Shown here: piece by piece, positions 15,965 to 23,172 of the stretch
Numbering within the stretch: the first letter of the stretch is position 1
How the letters are laid out: every line of letters starts with the position of its first letter
NCBI RefSeq assembly: GCF_900091315.1
Contig: NZ_FLSP01000030.1
Location: 22,433 to 86,432 of the forward strand
Source of the DNA: Streptomyces sp. DI166
Lineage (GTDB): Bacteria; Actinomycetota; Actinomycetes; Streptomycetales; Streptomycetaceae
Reading direction: 5' to 3'
Length of the DNA: 64,000 bases
The notes under the pieces: model-generated
Seen by the model: only the letters and a program-made list of their open reading frames with translations
The model's database searches: none
Told to the model about the DNA's origin: nothing
Position numbers and translations under genes: made by a program

Positions 15965-16422
15965 AGTCTGTGTTATCGGGGGCGGGGATGAGTGAAGAGC
16001 AGGAGATTCTCGATGGGGATCTGCTCTGGCGGAGAGTAAACACCAAAGTTCCAAGCATGATCCGTCGCGATAGTGTGACGCAGGAGGAACTTGGGCCCTC
16101 TAGTGCGGCATTTAAGCCCCATGATGACGGTACCTCCGTCTATGTTCGCAGGATTCTAGATGAGCACCGTGTGGAGCCGACTGGCTTATCTGAAGATCCG
16201 CATGACTCCATCTGGGAGCTGGAAGTTAAGGGCGTGCGGGATCAAGATCTTGATGTAGTTCCAGATCCGTGGCCACCGGATGTGCCAGAGCCAGAACATC
16301 CACGCCATGCTGCACATGCACTCATCGTAGGATGGCAAGGACTTTCACAGAATCAGATAGGCAAGAAGGCGAAGGAGCTTGCGCGTCAAGCTTCCTGTGT
16401 TCATCATCCAGACGGTATGTAG
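15961..16422 (+). CDS. Third gene of the TIGR04255 operon, unknown protein
   Basis: 153 aa, acidic, no membrane segment. Readable parts are LDGDLLWRRVNTKVPSMIRR, GTSVYVRRILDEH and a Pro-rich VVPDPWPPDVPEPEHPRHAA, then HALIVGWQGLSQNQIGKKAK. No family recognised. GTG at 15961 overlaps the stop of the previous gene (GTGA); the ATG at 15988 with a GGGG stretch before it is an alternative start. With two coupled partners it is likely part of one functional unit. Confidence 0.65.
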   Translation: MKSVLSGAGMSEEQEILDGDLLWRRVNTKVPSMIRRDSVTQEELGPSSAAFKPHDDGTSVYVRRILDEHRVEPTGLSEDPHDSIWELEVKGVRDQDLDVVPDPWPPDVPEPEHPRHAAHALIVGWQGLSQNQIGKKAKELARQASCVHHPDGM

Positions 16423-16509
16423 CCTGATGGCACGCCCTCTTGACTCGGTGTTTTCTGTTGCGAGACGCGCATTGTGGACGTTTGAAGGGCAGCGCTGGAT
16501 CACAGTGCT

Positions 16510-16531
16510 TGACGGCAACGCTGACGGCAAC
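16510..16531 (+). repeat. Candidate integrase arm-type sites, right arm
   Basis: TGACGGCAAC at 16510-16519 and again at 16522-16531 (12-bp period), followed by a partial ACGGCAC at 16533-16539. The same word occurs at 952-961 beside attL. The sites lie in the 190-base gene-free strip between the cargo operon and attR. Confidence 0.5.
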
Positions 16532-16614
16532 GACGGCACACAGAGGCCGTTGATCACGATCGCCAGCGATCAGCCGGGGGAAGGCGGAGCCCCCGCCCAA
16601 CGCACTGCCCGATC

Positions 16615-16661
16615 CTACGGATCAGAAGGTTGCAGGTTCGAATCCTGCCGAGTGCACAGCA
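16615..16661 (+). repeat. attR of the AICE, 47-bp direct repeat with 845-891
   Basis: Exact copy of the tRNA-Arg 3' half. The 5' half of the tRNA is absent here, so this copy is the old 3' end displaced by integration. Element length between the att cores is about 15.8 kb. Confidence 0.93.
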
Positions 16662-16663
16662 AA

Positions 16664-16699
16664 CCAGAGGCCCCGTGGAGCAGTCCACGGGGCCTCTGG
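16664..16699 (+). terminator. Original tRNA-Arg terminator, outside attR
   Basis: Perfect 16-bp inverted repeat (16664-16679 and 16684-16699) with a 4-base loop. It starts with CCAGAGGCC, like the hairpin beside attL, but its inner half differs. Confidence 0.75.
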
Positions 16700-16708
16700 C
16701 TTTTGCGG

Positions 16709-16803
16709 AGGGCTGTACGTGCCGTCCCGTCGCCCTTAGTACGTAGGTGCGCCCTCTCAACGGCCGTTCCGGCGCTCGCAGATGGTGCCTTCGCCGTTGG
16801 TTG
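16709..16803 (-). pseudogene. Decayed N-terminal fragment of a second AICE integrase
   Basis: On the minus strand this reads NGEGTICERRNGR, stop, EGAPTY, which parallels NEGTIYQRKDGRWEGSAYV of the intact integrase; the Trp codon has become a stop. Nucleotide similarity to 3271-3350 is also visible. The fragment points toward attR in the same way as int points toward attL. It is probably the relic of an earlier element in the same tRNA gene. Confidence 0.6.
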
Positions 16804-16981
16804 GTGACCGGCACACCTTCGTGCGGGGCTCGTTCACCTCAGTTGTCCCTCAAATGTCTTGCTGCACCCCTATTGGGCGTTTGATGATCACATGCGTGCC
16901 GCAAACCCCCGCTGACCAGGGGAGATGCTGCGGCACGTCCAGTGGTGACCAGCTGGACGCAAGACCGAAGAGGGGAACATT

Positions 16982-17524
16982 CTGAAGATCAAGAGACTGA
17001 CCGCTGCCACCGCCGCGATAACCGCAGCCGCGATCCTCAGCACGGGTCTCAGCCAGGCTGCTGTGGCCGCCGATCAAGGCACCACGGCCGGTTCGGCGGT
17101 TGTCGGTGCCGACAAGCCCATGACTGCCGCGGAAGAGCTGGCCTCGCCCGAGGGGCAGAAGCTTCTCGCCATGCTGAAGGTCATCGACGAGATGCCCGCC
17201 GGCGTGGAGCAGCGAGGAGAGGCTGCGGTCCAGGCTTATCTGGACGAGCACCTTGCCGGCACGAATCGGGGGGTTCGCGGTTGGTGGCAGACTGCCAAGT
17301 GCGTGGGCTCCATCACGGCTGCCATTGCCGGCGGTGCGGTCCCCGTGGCGAAGATCCTCAAGTTGAAGGCGTTCATCAAGAAGGTCGGTTCCGTGAAGGA
17401 ATCCGCCTACCTCCTCATCCGCGTCGCCAAGGGTGAGGAGAAGATCAGCGAACTGGGTGCCACGCTCGGTGGCCTTGCCTCGGTGGTCCTCGGTATCGAC
17501 GGGATCAAGAGGAACTGCAAGTGA
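16982..17524 (+). CDS. Secreted small protein, non-canonical CTG (or ATT) start
   Basis: 180 aa when started at CTG 16982. This start adds a complete signal peptide: basic KIKR, a hydrophobic TAATAAITAAAILSTGLS core and a cleavage site after AAVA. GAGGGG (16970-16975) lies 6 bases before the CTG, and no ATG, GTG or TTG exists between the in-frame stop at 16946 and the signal sequence. The first usual start (GTG 17063) would cut the signal off. The mature part is helical with a hydrophobic stretch (SITAAIAGGAVPVAKILKLK) and two Cys. Family not recognised. It lies to the right of attR, followed by another small gene on the same strand. Confidence 0.65.
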   Translation: MKIKRLTAATAAITAAAILSTGLSQAAVAADQGTTAGSAVVGADKPMTAAEELASPEGQKLLAMLKVIDEMPAGVEQRGEAAVQAYLDEHLAGTNRGVRGWWQTAKCVGSITAAIAGGAVPVAKILKLKAFIKKVGSVKESAYLLIRVAKGEEKISELGATLGGLASVVLGIDGIKRNCK

Positions 17525-17543
17525 TGGGGAGTGCTGGAGCGTA

Positions 17544-17924
17544 ATGACGAGCACCAAGGCACGTACGACGGCACTGATCACGCCCATCGAGCAGGAAGCG
17601 CAGAACGAGGCGAAAGCGCTGGCTGGTGAAGGGCGCACCGCCAAAGCCATCCGGCGGCTGCGCAAGGACTCGGGCCTCGGTCTGGCCACCGCCCCCGTGG
17701 CACTGGACCTGCTCACTCAGGGCCACACATTGCCCACCACCTACGGCGAGGCGCTTGATGCCCTACGGCAACTCGATGCCGCACTGGTCGCCGAGATGAC
17801 CGATCTGCTCAACGGCGGGCACCGCGACTCCGCGATCAAGCTGCTCAGGGAGCGGACCGACATGGATCTCGCCGGGGGCTACCACCTTGTCACGGAGCTG
17901 AGCGCTCGGCTGGATACGCAGTAG
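17544..17924 (+). CDS. Small helical protein, unknown
   Basis: 126 aa. Two similar helical units are visible: GRTAKAIRRLRKDSGLGLAT, and GHRDSAIKLLRERTDMDLAG followed by GYHLVTEL. These resemble the ribosomal-L7/L12-like 'bacterial RNA polymerase alpha-like' helical hairpins seen in many actinobacterial small proteins, but I cannot name a family. The ATG at 17544 (GGAG upstream) is chosen; upstream frame is a shadow of the preceding gene. It ends at a terminator hairpin. Confidence 0.65.
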   Translation: MTSTKARTTALITPIEQEAQNEAKALAGEGRTAKAIRRLRKDSGLGLATAPVALDLLTQGHTLPTTYGEALDALRQLDAALVAEMTDLLNGGHRDSAIKLLRERTDMDLAGGYHLVTELSARLDTQ

Positions 17925-17957
17925 TCGTTTGCGGCAGGCCGCCGCCGCGCACAGTGA

Positions 17958-17983
17958 GAGGCCCCGGCGAGACCCGGGGCCTC
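17958..17983 (+). terminator. Intrinsic terminator
   Basis: GAGGCCCCGG pairs with CCGGGGCCTC (10-bp stem, 6-base loop), followed by TTG, 33 bases after the preceding stop codon. Confidence 0.7.
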
Positions 17984-18218
17984 TTGCGCTGTGGGCGGGT
18001 CCCCGGCGGCCTCCTCCGGCCTGTTCCAGCGTGCACGTTGGGTGTGGGGCGTGACAGAGAGCTGCGACGCCGATCGTCACCGGCATAAGCACGATCTGTG
18101 TCTTCCAGACCAGTTGCTTCCCCCGATAGGCGCCCCACAACGCGACCACGGCGAATGCGCCGACGGTCATGAACGCGATGGGGGTGAGGTGGTTCGCGGA
18201 GGCGTGTTGCCCGTTCCC

Positions 18219-18716
18219 TCAGCTGTACGTCCACCGCCACGCGTTCGAGCTGTACACGCACTTGATCGCCGCGCCGCTGGCCGTCGTAGTCGTGGCGCCG
18301 TGGTCGCTGTTGCGGCAGAACTGGCCCGCTGAGTAGCAGTTTCCGGCGTTGGAGCGGATGGAGCAGGTGCCGGTCGAATCCTGGGCGGAACTGCTGCCGC
18401 TGCCGGTGTCGGCGGCCCTGGCGGTGGTCGTCTTGGTGACGGTGATCGTGGGGGCGGGCTTCGCCTTGGGCTTGACGGTCTCCGTGACCGTGGGGCCGGG
18501 TTCCGGGGTGGCCGTGACGGTCGCCGTGATCGTCGTCGTGGGTCTGGGCTTGGCCTCCACCGGCTGCTGCCCGTCGTCCCCGTTCGCGGAGCCGATCAGC
18601 GTGCCCGTCAGGAGCAGGGCCGTGCCGCCGACCCATACGAGGACGCGCTTGTGCAGTGGACGTGAGTCGGGCCCGCGTGGTGCCGGAGGTATGGGTGTGT
18701 TGTACGGGTTGGTCAT
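18219..18716 (-). CDS. Membrane-anchored extracellular protein with Thr-rich stalk
   Basis: 165 aa from ATG 18716 (GGGGG upstream). A short Pro-rich cytoplasmic N-terminus is followed by one TM segment (VLVWVGGTALLLTGTLIGSA, about residues 24-44), then a Thr/Pro/Lys stalk. The C-terminal domain of about 45 residues has four Cys (CSIRSNAGNCYSAGQFC and IKCVYSS) and ends WRWTYS. The small Cys domain probably lies outside the cell. Similar short domains occur at the ends of Streptomyces membrane proteins; function unknown. Confidence 0.75.
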   Translation of the reverse strand: MTNPYNTPIPPAPRGPDSRPLHKRVLVWVGGTALLLTGTLIGSANGDDGQQPVEAKPRPTTTITATVTATPEPGPTVTETVKPKAKPAPTITVTKTTTARAADTGSGSSSAQDSTGTCSIRSNAGNCYSAGQFCRNSDHGATTTTASGAAIKCVYSSNAWRWTYS

Positions 18717-18969
18717 ATCGGCCCCCAGGATGCTCGGGTGGGGTGACCGTATTCCTGAGACGGGGCATGTGTGGAGAGTGTGCGGGCGTAGTGGCCGTTC
18801 TGTGATCCGAGTCAAGTCGCGTTCCTCGGTCAGATGTTCCTGCCCCTACGGCAAGCCGAGCCCGGCACTCACGCCACGTGACGGCGAAGTCCGGTGCTCA
18901 GCGGCACCGACCGTGGGTGCCCCCGACAGCGTTCTGACCTAGGGTGGTGCTCGCTTACGAGGGGGCAAG

Positions 18970-19281
18970 GTGAACGGCAATCCGATCTATCACTTGATCG
19001 CGCTGGGCGTGGCGACAGTACTGATGGTGCCGTTGCCCGTGGCGATGCTGGCCGGGTGGACTCCGCCGTGGTTGCGCGGGCAGCGGGGCGGGGTGCGGCT
19101 TCAGGCTTGCGGGGTGCTGGCCATCTACGCCATGGTGCTTGCCAACAGCCTGCCGCGCATCGCCGACGCCTCGTTCGAGACGGTCATGCTCTTTACTTGC
19201 ATTGGACTCGGCTTCAGCGTCGTCGCCGGAGTGCTGCTCCTGCTGTCCGCGCTCAGGAACGCGCGGCGCGCAGGGCGCTGA
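18970..19281 (+). CDS. Small three-TM membrane protein
   Basis: 103 aa. Hydrophobic segments at about 7-29, 46-62 and 70-94, with a basic tail (RNARRAGR). GTG start with GGGGGCAAG before it. No family recognised. Its last 157 bases overlap the convergent GtrA gene, which is unusual. Confidence 0.65.
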   Translation: MNGNPIYHLIALGVATVLMVPLPVAMLAGWTPPWLRGQRGGVRLQACGVLAIYAMVLANSLPRIADASFETVMLFTCIGLGFSVVAGVLLLLSALRNARRAGR

Positions 19282-19679
19282 TCGCCCCCGGCGGTCCCGA
19301 ACACGCACAGCCGCAGGACCAGGAAGCGGCCCACCCCCGCGGCCCCCGACGCCGTCAAGTACACCGTCTGTTCCCAGAGCAGGGACGGGGACGGGTGCAG
19401 TGTGTGCAGGAGCAGGATCGCCGCTGACGTCACTCCGTACGCCACCGCCGCCGAGCCCCCGGACTGGAGGTGCCGGCGCAGCCCCGGGCGTTTGCCCGTC
19501 GTGAAGGTGAACAGGGCGTGCAGCTCCGTGCAGAGGAGCGTGGACGCCACCGTGATCAGGGCGTTGGCCAGCGCCCACGGCATCGTCGTCGCCAGCAGGG
19601 GCACCGTCGCTCCGGAGGCCAGGCCCACCCCGCCGCCGCACACCACGAACCGGGCGAAGGACGCGAGCGGCGAGGTCAT
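19125..19679 (-). CDS. GtrA-like membrane protein
   Basis: 184 aa from ATG 19679. Four hydrophobic segments in the order of the GtrA family: ARFVVCGGGVGLASGATVPL, ALANALITVASTLLCTELHA, SGGSAAVAYGVTSAAILLL and YLTASGAAGVGRFLVLRLCV. It lacks the usual NFxxRRxWVF and has LCTELHALFTF. GtrA proteins are thought to move lipid-linked sugars across the membrane. The last 46 residues look non-conserved and overlap the gene at 18970-19281 antisense. Confidence 0.7.
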   Translation of the reverse strand: MTSPLASFARFVVCGGGVGLASGATVPLLATTMPWALANALITVASTLLCTELHALFTFTTGKRPGLRRHLQSGGSAAVAYGVTSAAILLLHTLHPSPSLLWEQTVYLTASGAAGVGRFLVLRLCVFGTAGGDQRPARRAFLSADSRSSTPATTLKPSPMQVKSMTVSNEASAMRGRLLASTMA

Positions 19680-19836
19680 GGGAGTTCCTTCCGGGAAGGA
19701 GCGGGGAGTTGTGCGGACGTGGCTTTGATCGGCCGCGTCCAACGATCCCGTTCTCCGCCGTCCCTTACGAGGTGGCACGCTCCCCGATCGGGGGTGGTGC
19801 CAGCCCCACCATGCGAGGGGGGCCGGCCAACCGCCC

Positions 19837-20667
19837 CTACTTGAACGCCCCCACGTACCGCGCCGCCCACTCTCCGTACGCCCGCGGCCGACGCCCCAGC
19901 AGCGCCTCCGTGTCCGGGCTCACCCGGCGCAGCGCCTCCGGCGGCGTGCCCAGCATGTCCAGCGTTGTCTCCACCACCGGCTCCGGCATGAAACGCACCA
20001 TCCCGTCCCGCGCCTCAGACCGGGAAAGTTCCACGAAGCGCACCGGCTCCCCCAATACCTCCTGCAGCGCCGCCACTTGCTCGCGCGGGGTGATGGGCGC
20101 CGGGCCCGTCAGGTCGTACACCTTCCCCTCGTGGCCCCGCTCGCGCAGCACCCTCGCCGCCGCCTCCGCTATGTCCGCCGGGTCCACCGTCGGCAGGGCC
20201 ACGTCGCCGAAGGGCGCCGCCGCTTCGCGGCGAGCACGGACCGACTCCGCCCACTGGAAGGTGTTGGAGTGGAAGCCCGCGGGGCGCAGCAGCGTCCAGT
20301 GCATGCCCGCTCCCTTGACCGCGTCCTCCAGCGTCGGCGGCAGGTGGCCCGTGCCCACGCCCTGCGAGGAGAGCAGCACCACCCGGTTCACGCCGGCCGT
20401 CCGCGCGGCCGTCAGTACCGGTCCCAGGTCACCGCCCGCGCCCAGGAACTCCCCCGAGGTCAGGAGGAAGAGGGCCTTGGCCCCGGTCAGGGCCGGTTCC
20501 AGGGTTTCGGGCGCCGCCAGGTCCGCCTGGTGGTGGCGGACCGTCGCCGGCAGGGCACCGTCGGCCGGGGGGCGCCTCGACACCGCCGTCACCGACTCCC
20601 CCGCCTCCACCAGTGCCCGCACCAGCGGCTGTCCCACATTGCCCGTCGCTCCGGTCACCACGATCAT
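19837..20667 (-). CDS. NmrA/SDR-like NAD(P)-binding oxidoreductase
   Basis: 276 aa. N-terminal Rossmann motif MIVVTGATGNVGQPLVRALV (GxxGxxG), then VTAVSRRP, LFLLTSG and VVLLSSQGVG; a substrate-domain segment GMHWTLLRPAGFHSNTFQWA follows. This is the atypical SDR group of NmrA/quinone oxidoreductase-2-like proteins, which bind NAD(P) and act as redox sensors or quinone reductases. The ATG at 20667 is the first Met before the Rossmann strand. Divergent from an HxlR regulator, which is the usual regulator of this family. Confidence 0.85.
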   Translation of the reverse strand: MIVVTGATGNVGQPLVRALVEAGESVTAVSRRPPADGALPATVRHHQADLAAPETLEPALTGAKALFLLTSGEFLGAGGDLGPVLTAARTAGVNRVVLLSSQGVGTGHLPPTLEDAVKGAGMHWTLLRPAGFHSNTFQWAESVRARREAAAPFGDVALPTVDPADIAEAAARVLRERGHEGKVYDLTGPAPITPREQVAALQEVLGEPVRFVELSRSEARDGMVRFMPEPVVETTLDMLGTPPEALRRVSPDTEALLGRRPRAYGEWAARYVGAFK

Positions 20668-20714
20668 CGTCGTACTCCGTTCTGAGGTCTCGTCAACTTC
20701 CTGCTCAGGAACGG

Positions 20715-20751
20715 TACTTTTTAGAGGCAAGTAGGTACCTAGAGGAAAGTA
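20715..20751. promoter_or_regulatory. HxlR operator candidate
   Basis: TACTTT (20715-20720) and AAAGTA (20746-20751) form an inverted pair around the palindrome AGGTACCT (20733-20740). The second half touches the ATG of the regulator. HxlR proteins commonly bind GTAC-containing inverted repeats between divergent genes. Confidence 0.55.
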
Positions 20752-21162
20752 ATGGGAGAAGGAGCCGATGTGATCGAGGCCACAGTCAGTAGGAGTGAAG
20801 TCGCACCCGAGAATGCCTGTCCCATCGCACCCGTCGTCGACATCGTCTTCAGTCGCTGGACCACGCCGATCCTCTGGGCCCTGCACGAATACGGCACCCA
20901 GCGCTTCGTCGAGCTGGAGCGGCGGATCTCCACGATCACGCCGAAGGTACTGACGCAGCGGCTGCGGCAGTTGGAGCGGGACGGGCTGGTCGTACGGACG
21001 TACTACCCCGAGGTGCCGCCGCGTGTGGAGTACGAGATCAGTGACCTGGGGCGGAGTCTCGCGCCGCTGTTCGCCGCCCTGTCCGAGTGGTCCGTCAATC
21101 TGCCCCGCGTCGAGCAGGCACGCCTCGAATACGACGCCCGCGACGGCAGGCAGCGGCGCTGA
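20752..21162 (+). CDS. HxlR-family regulator
   Basis: 136 aa. Cys near the N-terminus (PENACPIAPVVDIVFSRWTT), then the winged HTH: FVELERRISTITPKVLTQRL, LERDGLVVRTYYPEVPPRVE and YEISDLGRSLAPLF. These match HxlR regulators, many of which sense quinones or electrophiles through that Cys. Divergent from the NmrA-like gene, which is its likely target, and also likely self-regulating. GTG at 20770 is an alternative start. Confidence 0.88.
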   Translation: MGEGADVIEATVSRSEVAPENACPIAPVVDIVFSRWTTPILWALHEYGTQRFVELERRISTITPKVLTQRLRQLERDGLVVRTYYPEVPPRVEYEISDLGRSLAPLFAALSEWSVNLPRVEQARLEYDARDGRQRR

Positions 21163-21165
21163 GGG

Positions 21166-21648
21166 TCAGGCGTCGCCCTCGCGGAGTTCGTCGATGTACC
21201 CCTGCGCCAGTCCCGTCGTCCGTGTGAACCAGTCCGTCAGTACCGCGATCTCGTCCGGCGAGTAGTCGGCGAACAGTTCCATCAGGCGGCCGTAGTACGG
21301 GCCGTACAGCGCCTCCACGCGCGTGACCGCGTCCGGTACCGCCGCCACGCGCACCCGGCGGCGGTCGGTCGGGTCGGCGACGCGGGTGATGTAGCCGGCG
21401 CGCTCCAGGCGGTTGAGGATGCCGGTCATCGCGCCGGTGGTGACGTGGGCGTGCTCGGCGAGGTCGCCCGCGCTGAGCAGGTTCTCGCCCGCCTTCAGCA
21501 CGCAGCCGAAGCAGAGCAGGTCGGTGATGTTCAGGCCCAGCCGCTGGGCCATCTCCTGCTGGCCGAGCAGATGGGCCGCGATGAGGGAGTCCATCGCCTC
21601 CAGTGCCTGGGCGGGGGTGGCGGCGGGGCGGCGCGGCTTGGCGTGCAT
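21166..21648 (-). CDS. MarR-family regulator
   Basis: 160 aa. Winged HTH: NLLSAGDLAEHAHVTTGAMT, GILNRLERAGYITRVADPTD and RRRVRVAAVPDA (the DxRxxxV wing). Dimerisation helices at both ends. It faces the HGxxPAAW gene across 89 bases that contain CTCACTTCGTGAG (21662-21674), a likely operator. Confidence 0.85.
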   Translation of the reverse strand: MHAKPRRPAATPAQALEAMDSLIAAHLLGQQEMAQRLGLNITDLLCFGCVLKAGENLLSAGDLAEHAHVTTGAMTGILNRLERAGYITRVADPTDRRRVRVAAVPDAVTRVEALYGPYYGRLMELFADYSPDEIAVLTDWFTRTTGLAQGYIDELREGDA

Positions 21649-21737
21649 GTGGTGCAGTTACCTCACTTCGTGAGAGGTTTCGGTGATAAATTCCTTAGGA
21701 AGTGAGAGACATTCTCATTCCTGAGGGGGCATGGCCT

Positions 21738-22115
21738 GTGAGCGCACAGTACGACGAGGGGCACACGGTCGCGGGGTGGACCGGCACCGCGATCGCGACG
21801 GTGGGCGGCTCGGTGGCCGGGGCGGGGGTGTGTCTGGTGTCCCCGCTCGTCGTCGGCGGCGGCCTCGGCATCTGCCTGCTCGCCCTGCTCACCACCTGGG
21901 CGCTGCATCTCACCGGGTGGGGCAAGGGGCCGGGGCCGCGGCCCCGGGAGCAGTGGCCCATGGGGGTCCGTGATCCGCAGGCCCGTGCGGGGCACCCGGA
22001 GTGCCTCGGCTGCCGGCTGGCGGGGCGGGGGCGTAGGGGGCGGGGCAGGCCGGAAGCGCTTGCCGTCACCGCCGTCTCCGGCGAGGAAGCCGTACAGCTC
22101 ACCCCCGCCGAATAG
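21738..22115 (+). CDS. HGxxPAAW-family small membrane protein
   Basis: 125 aa from GTG 21738, with GAGGGGG 8 bases upstream. The N-terminus DEGHTVAGWTG is a variant of the HGxxPAAW motif. Two TM segments follow (GTAIATVGGSVAGAGVCLV and LVVGGGLGICLLALLTTWAL). The tail contains HPECLGCRLAGRGRRGRGRP. The family is specific to actinobacteria and its function is unknown. Confidence 0.75.
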   Translation: MSAQYDEGHTVAGWTGTAIATVGGSVAGAGVCLVSPLVVGGGLGICLLALLTTWALHLTGWGKGPGPRPREQWPMGVRDPQARAGHPECLGCRLAGRGRRGRGRPEALAVTAVSGEEAVQLTPAE

Positions 22116-22159
22116 GCCGCGCCCGCTCGATGTCAGTGGCGGCGCCTACGCTCGACCCG

Positions 22160-23035
22160 ATGGCACAGGCATGGAGGTGTTCGGGGCTGCGCTGGGCGGC
22201 GGGCGGTCCCGAGCTGGGCTGGGAAGGGGGTCGGCGCACCGCGCTGACCTGGGGGAAACGGGTGGCCTTCGCGGTCGAGGAGGGGGGAGTGCGGACCTGC
22301 GTGGGGGCGCGGGGGCACGCCTGTCCGGTGCGCGCGGTCGTGTCGGGGCGCAGTACGGGCGCGCGCTGCGAGGAGTGCGCCCGCCTGGACCGCGCGCACT
22401 CCGTCGCCGCGGACACACTCGCCGACGATCCGCGGCCGTACCGCGTCTATCTGGCCTGGTTCGGGCCCGGCATGGTCAAGGTCGGCATCACCGCCGAACA
22501 GCGTGGCCCCGCCCGCCTGCTGGAACAGGGCGCCGTCTGTTTCACCTGGCTCGGCACCGGGCCCCTGATGGCCGCCCGGCGCACCGAGGAGCTGCTCCGC
22601 GCCGCACTCCGCGTCCCGGACCGCATCCCGTACGCCGACAAGCGCGCCGTACGCTCCGTGCTGCCCGCCACCGCGCCCGAGCGGGCCCGCGAGGTCGAGG
22701 AACTGCACGCCCGGGCCCTCGCCCTCCCCGGCTGGCCCGAGTCCCTGACCCCCGCCCCCTGCGACCCCGTCGACCACGTGCCTGCCTTCGGCCTCGCCCA
22801 ACTCCCGCCCGCCGTCGGCGAGGTGACCGAGCTGATCGCGGGTGCCGCCCTCACCGGGACGCTGGCCGCCGCGGCCGGTCCGGATCTGCATCTGCGTACC
22901 GCTACCGGTGTCGTCGTACTCGACACCCGGCTGATGAGAGGGTGGGGGCTGGTCCCCGCGAGCGACGGCCGCCCGGCCCTGCCGCTACGGCCGTTCAAAG
23001 CCCCCTCCGCAACCACCCAGGACGGACTGTTCTGA
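22160..23035 (+). CDS. DUF2797 protein
   Basis: 291 aa. The DUF2797 layout is clear: an N-terminal part with a zinc-like CVGARGHACPVRA...CEECARLDRAHSVAAD, then PYRVYLAWFGPGMVKVGITA followed by AEQRGPARLLEQGA, which resembles a GIY-YIG-type core (Y...VKVGiT....R). It may therefore bind or cut nucleic acid, but no function is established. The ATG at 22160 fits the family's usual MxxAWRCxGLRW opening better than the ATG at 22130. Confidence 0.8.
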   Translation: MAQAWRCSGLRWAAGGPELGWEGGRRTALTWGKRVAFAVEEGGVRTCVGARGHACPVRAVVSGRSTGARCEECARLDRAHSVAADTLADDPRPYRVYLAWFGPGMVKVGITAEQRGPARLLEQGAVCFTWLGTGPLMAARRTEELLRAALRVPDRIPYADKRAVRSVLPATAPERAREVEELHARALALPGWPESLTPAPCDPVDHVPAFGLAQLPPAVGEVTELIAGAALTGTLAAAAGPDLHLRTATGVVVLDTRLMRGWGLVPASDGRPALPLRPFKAPSATTQDGLF

Positions 23036-23100
23036 ACGCACGCGGCTGGCACGGCCGTTCAGGACAGCCACACCCCAACACCGCCCCTTCCTAAGAGCCC

Positions 23101-23128
23101 CCTGTGAATTTCTCAGGAAAATCACAGG
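23101..23128 (+). promoter_or_regulatory. Repeat upstream of the two-component operon, likely autoregulation
   Basis: CCTGTGA (23101-23107) and TCACAGG (23122-23128) are an exact inverted repeat. TCTCAGG (23111-23117) and TCACAGG form a direct repeat with 11-bp period, typical of OmpR/PhoP-type binding. It lies 45 bases before the start codon. Confidence 0.6.
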
Positions 23129-23172
23129 TTGTAGAAAGCGTGTTCTCAGAGGGCCCCGACACAGTGGCCGCC

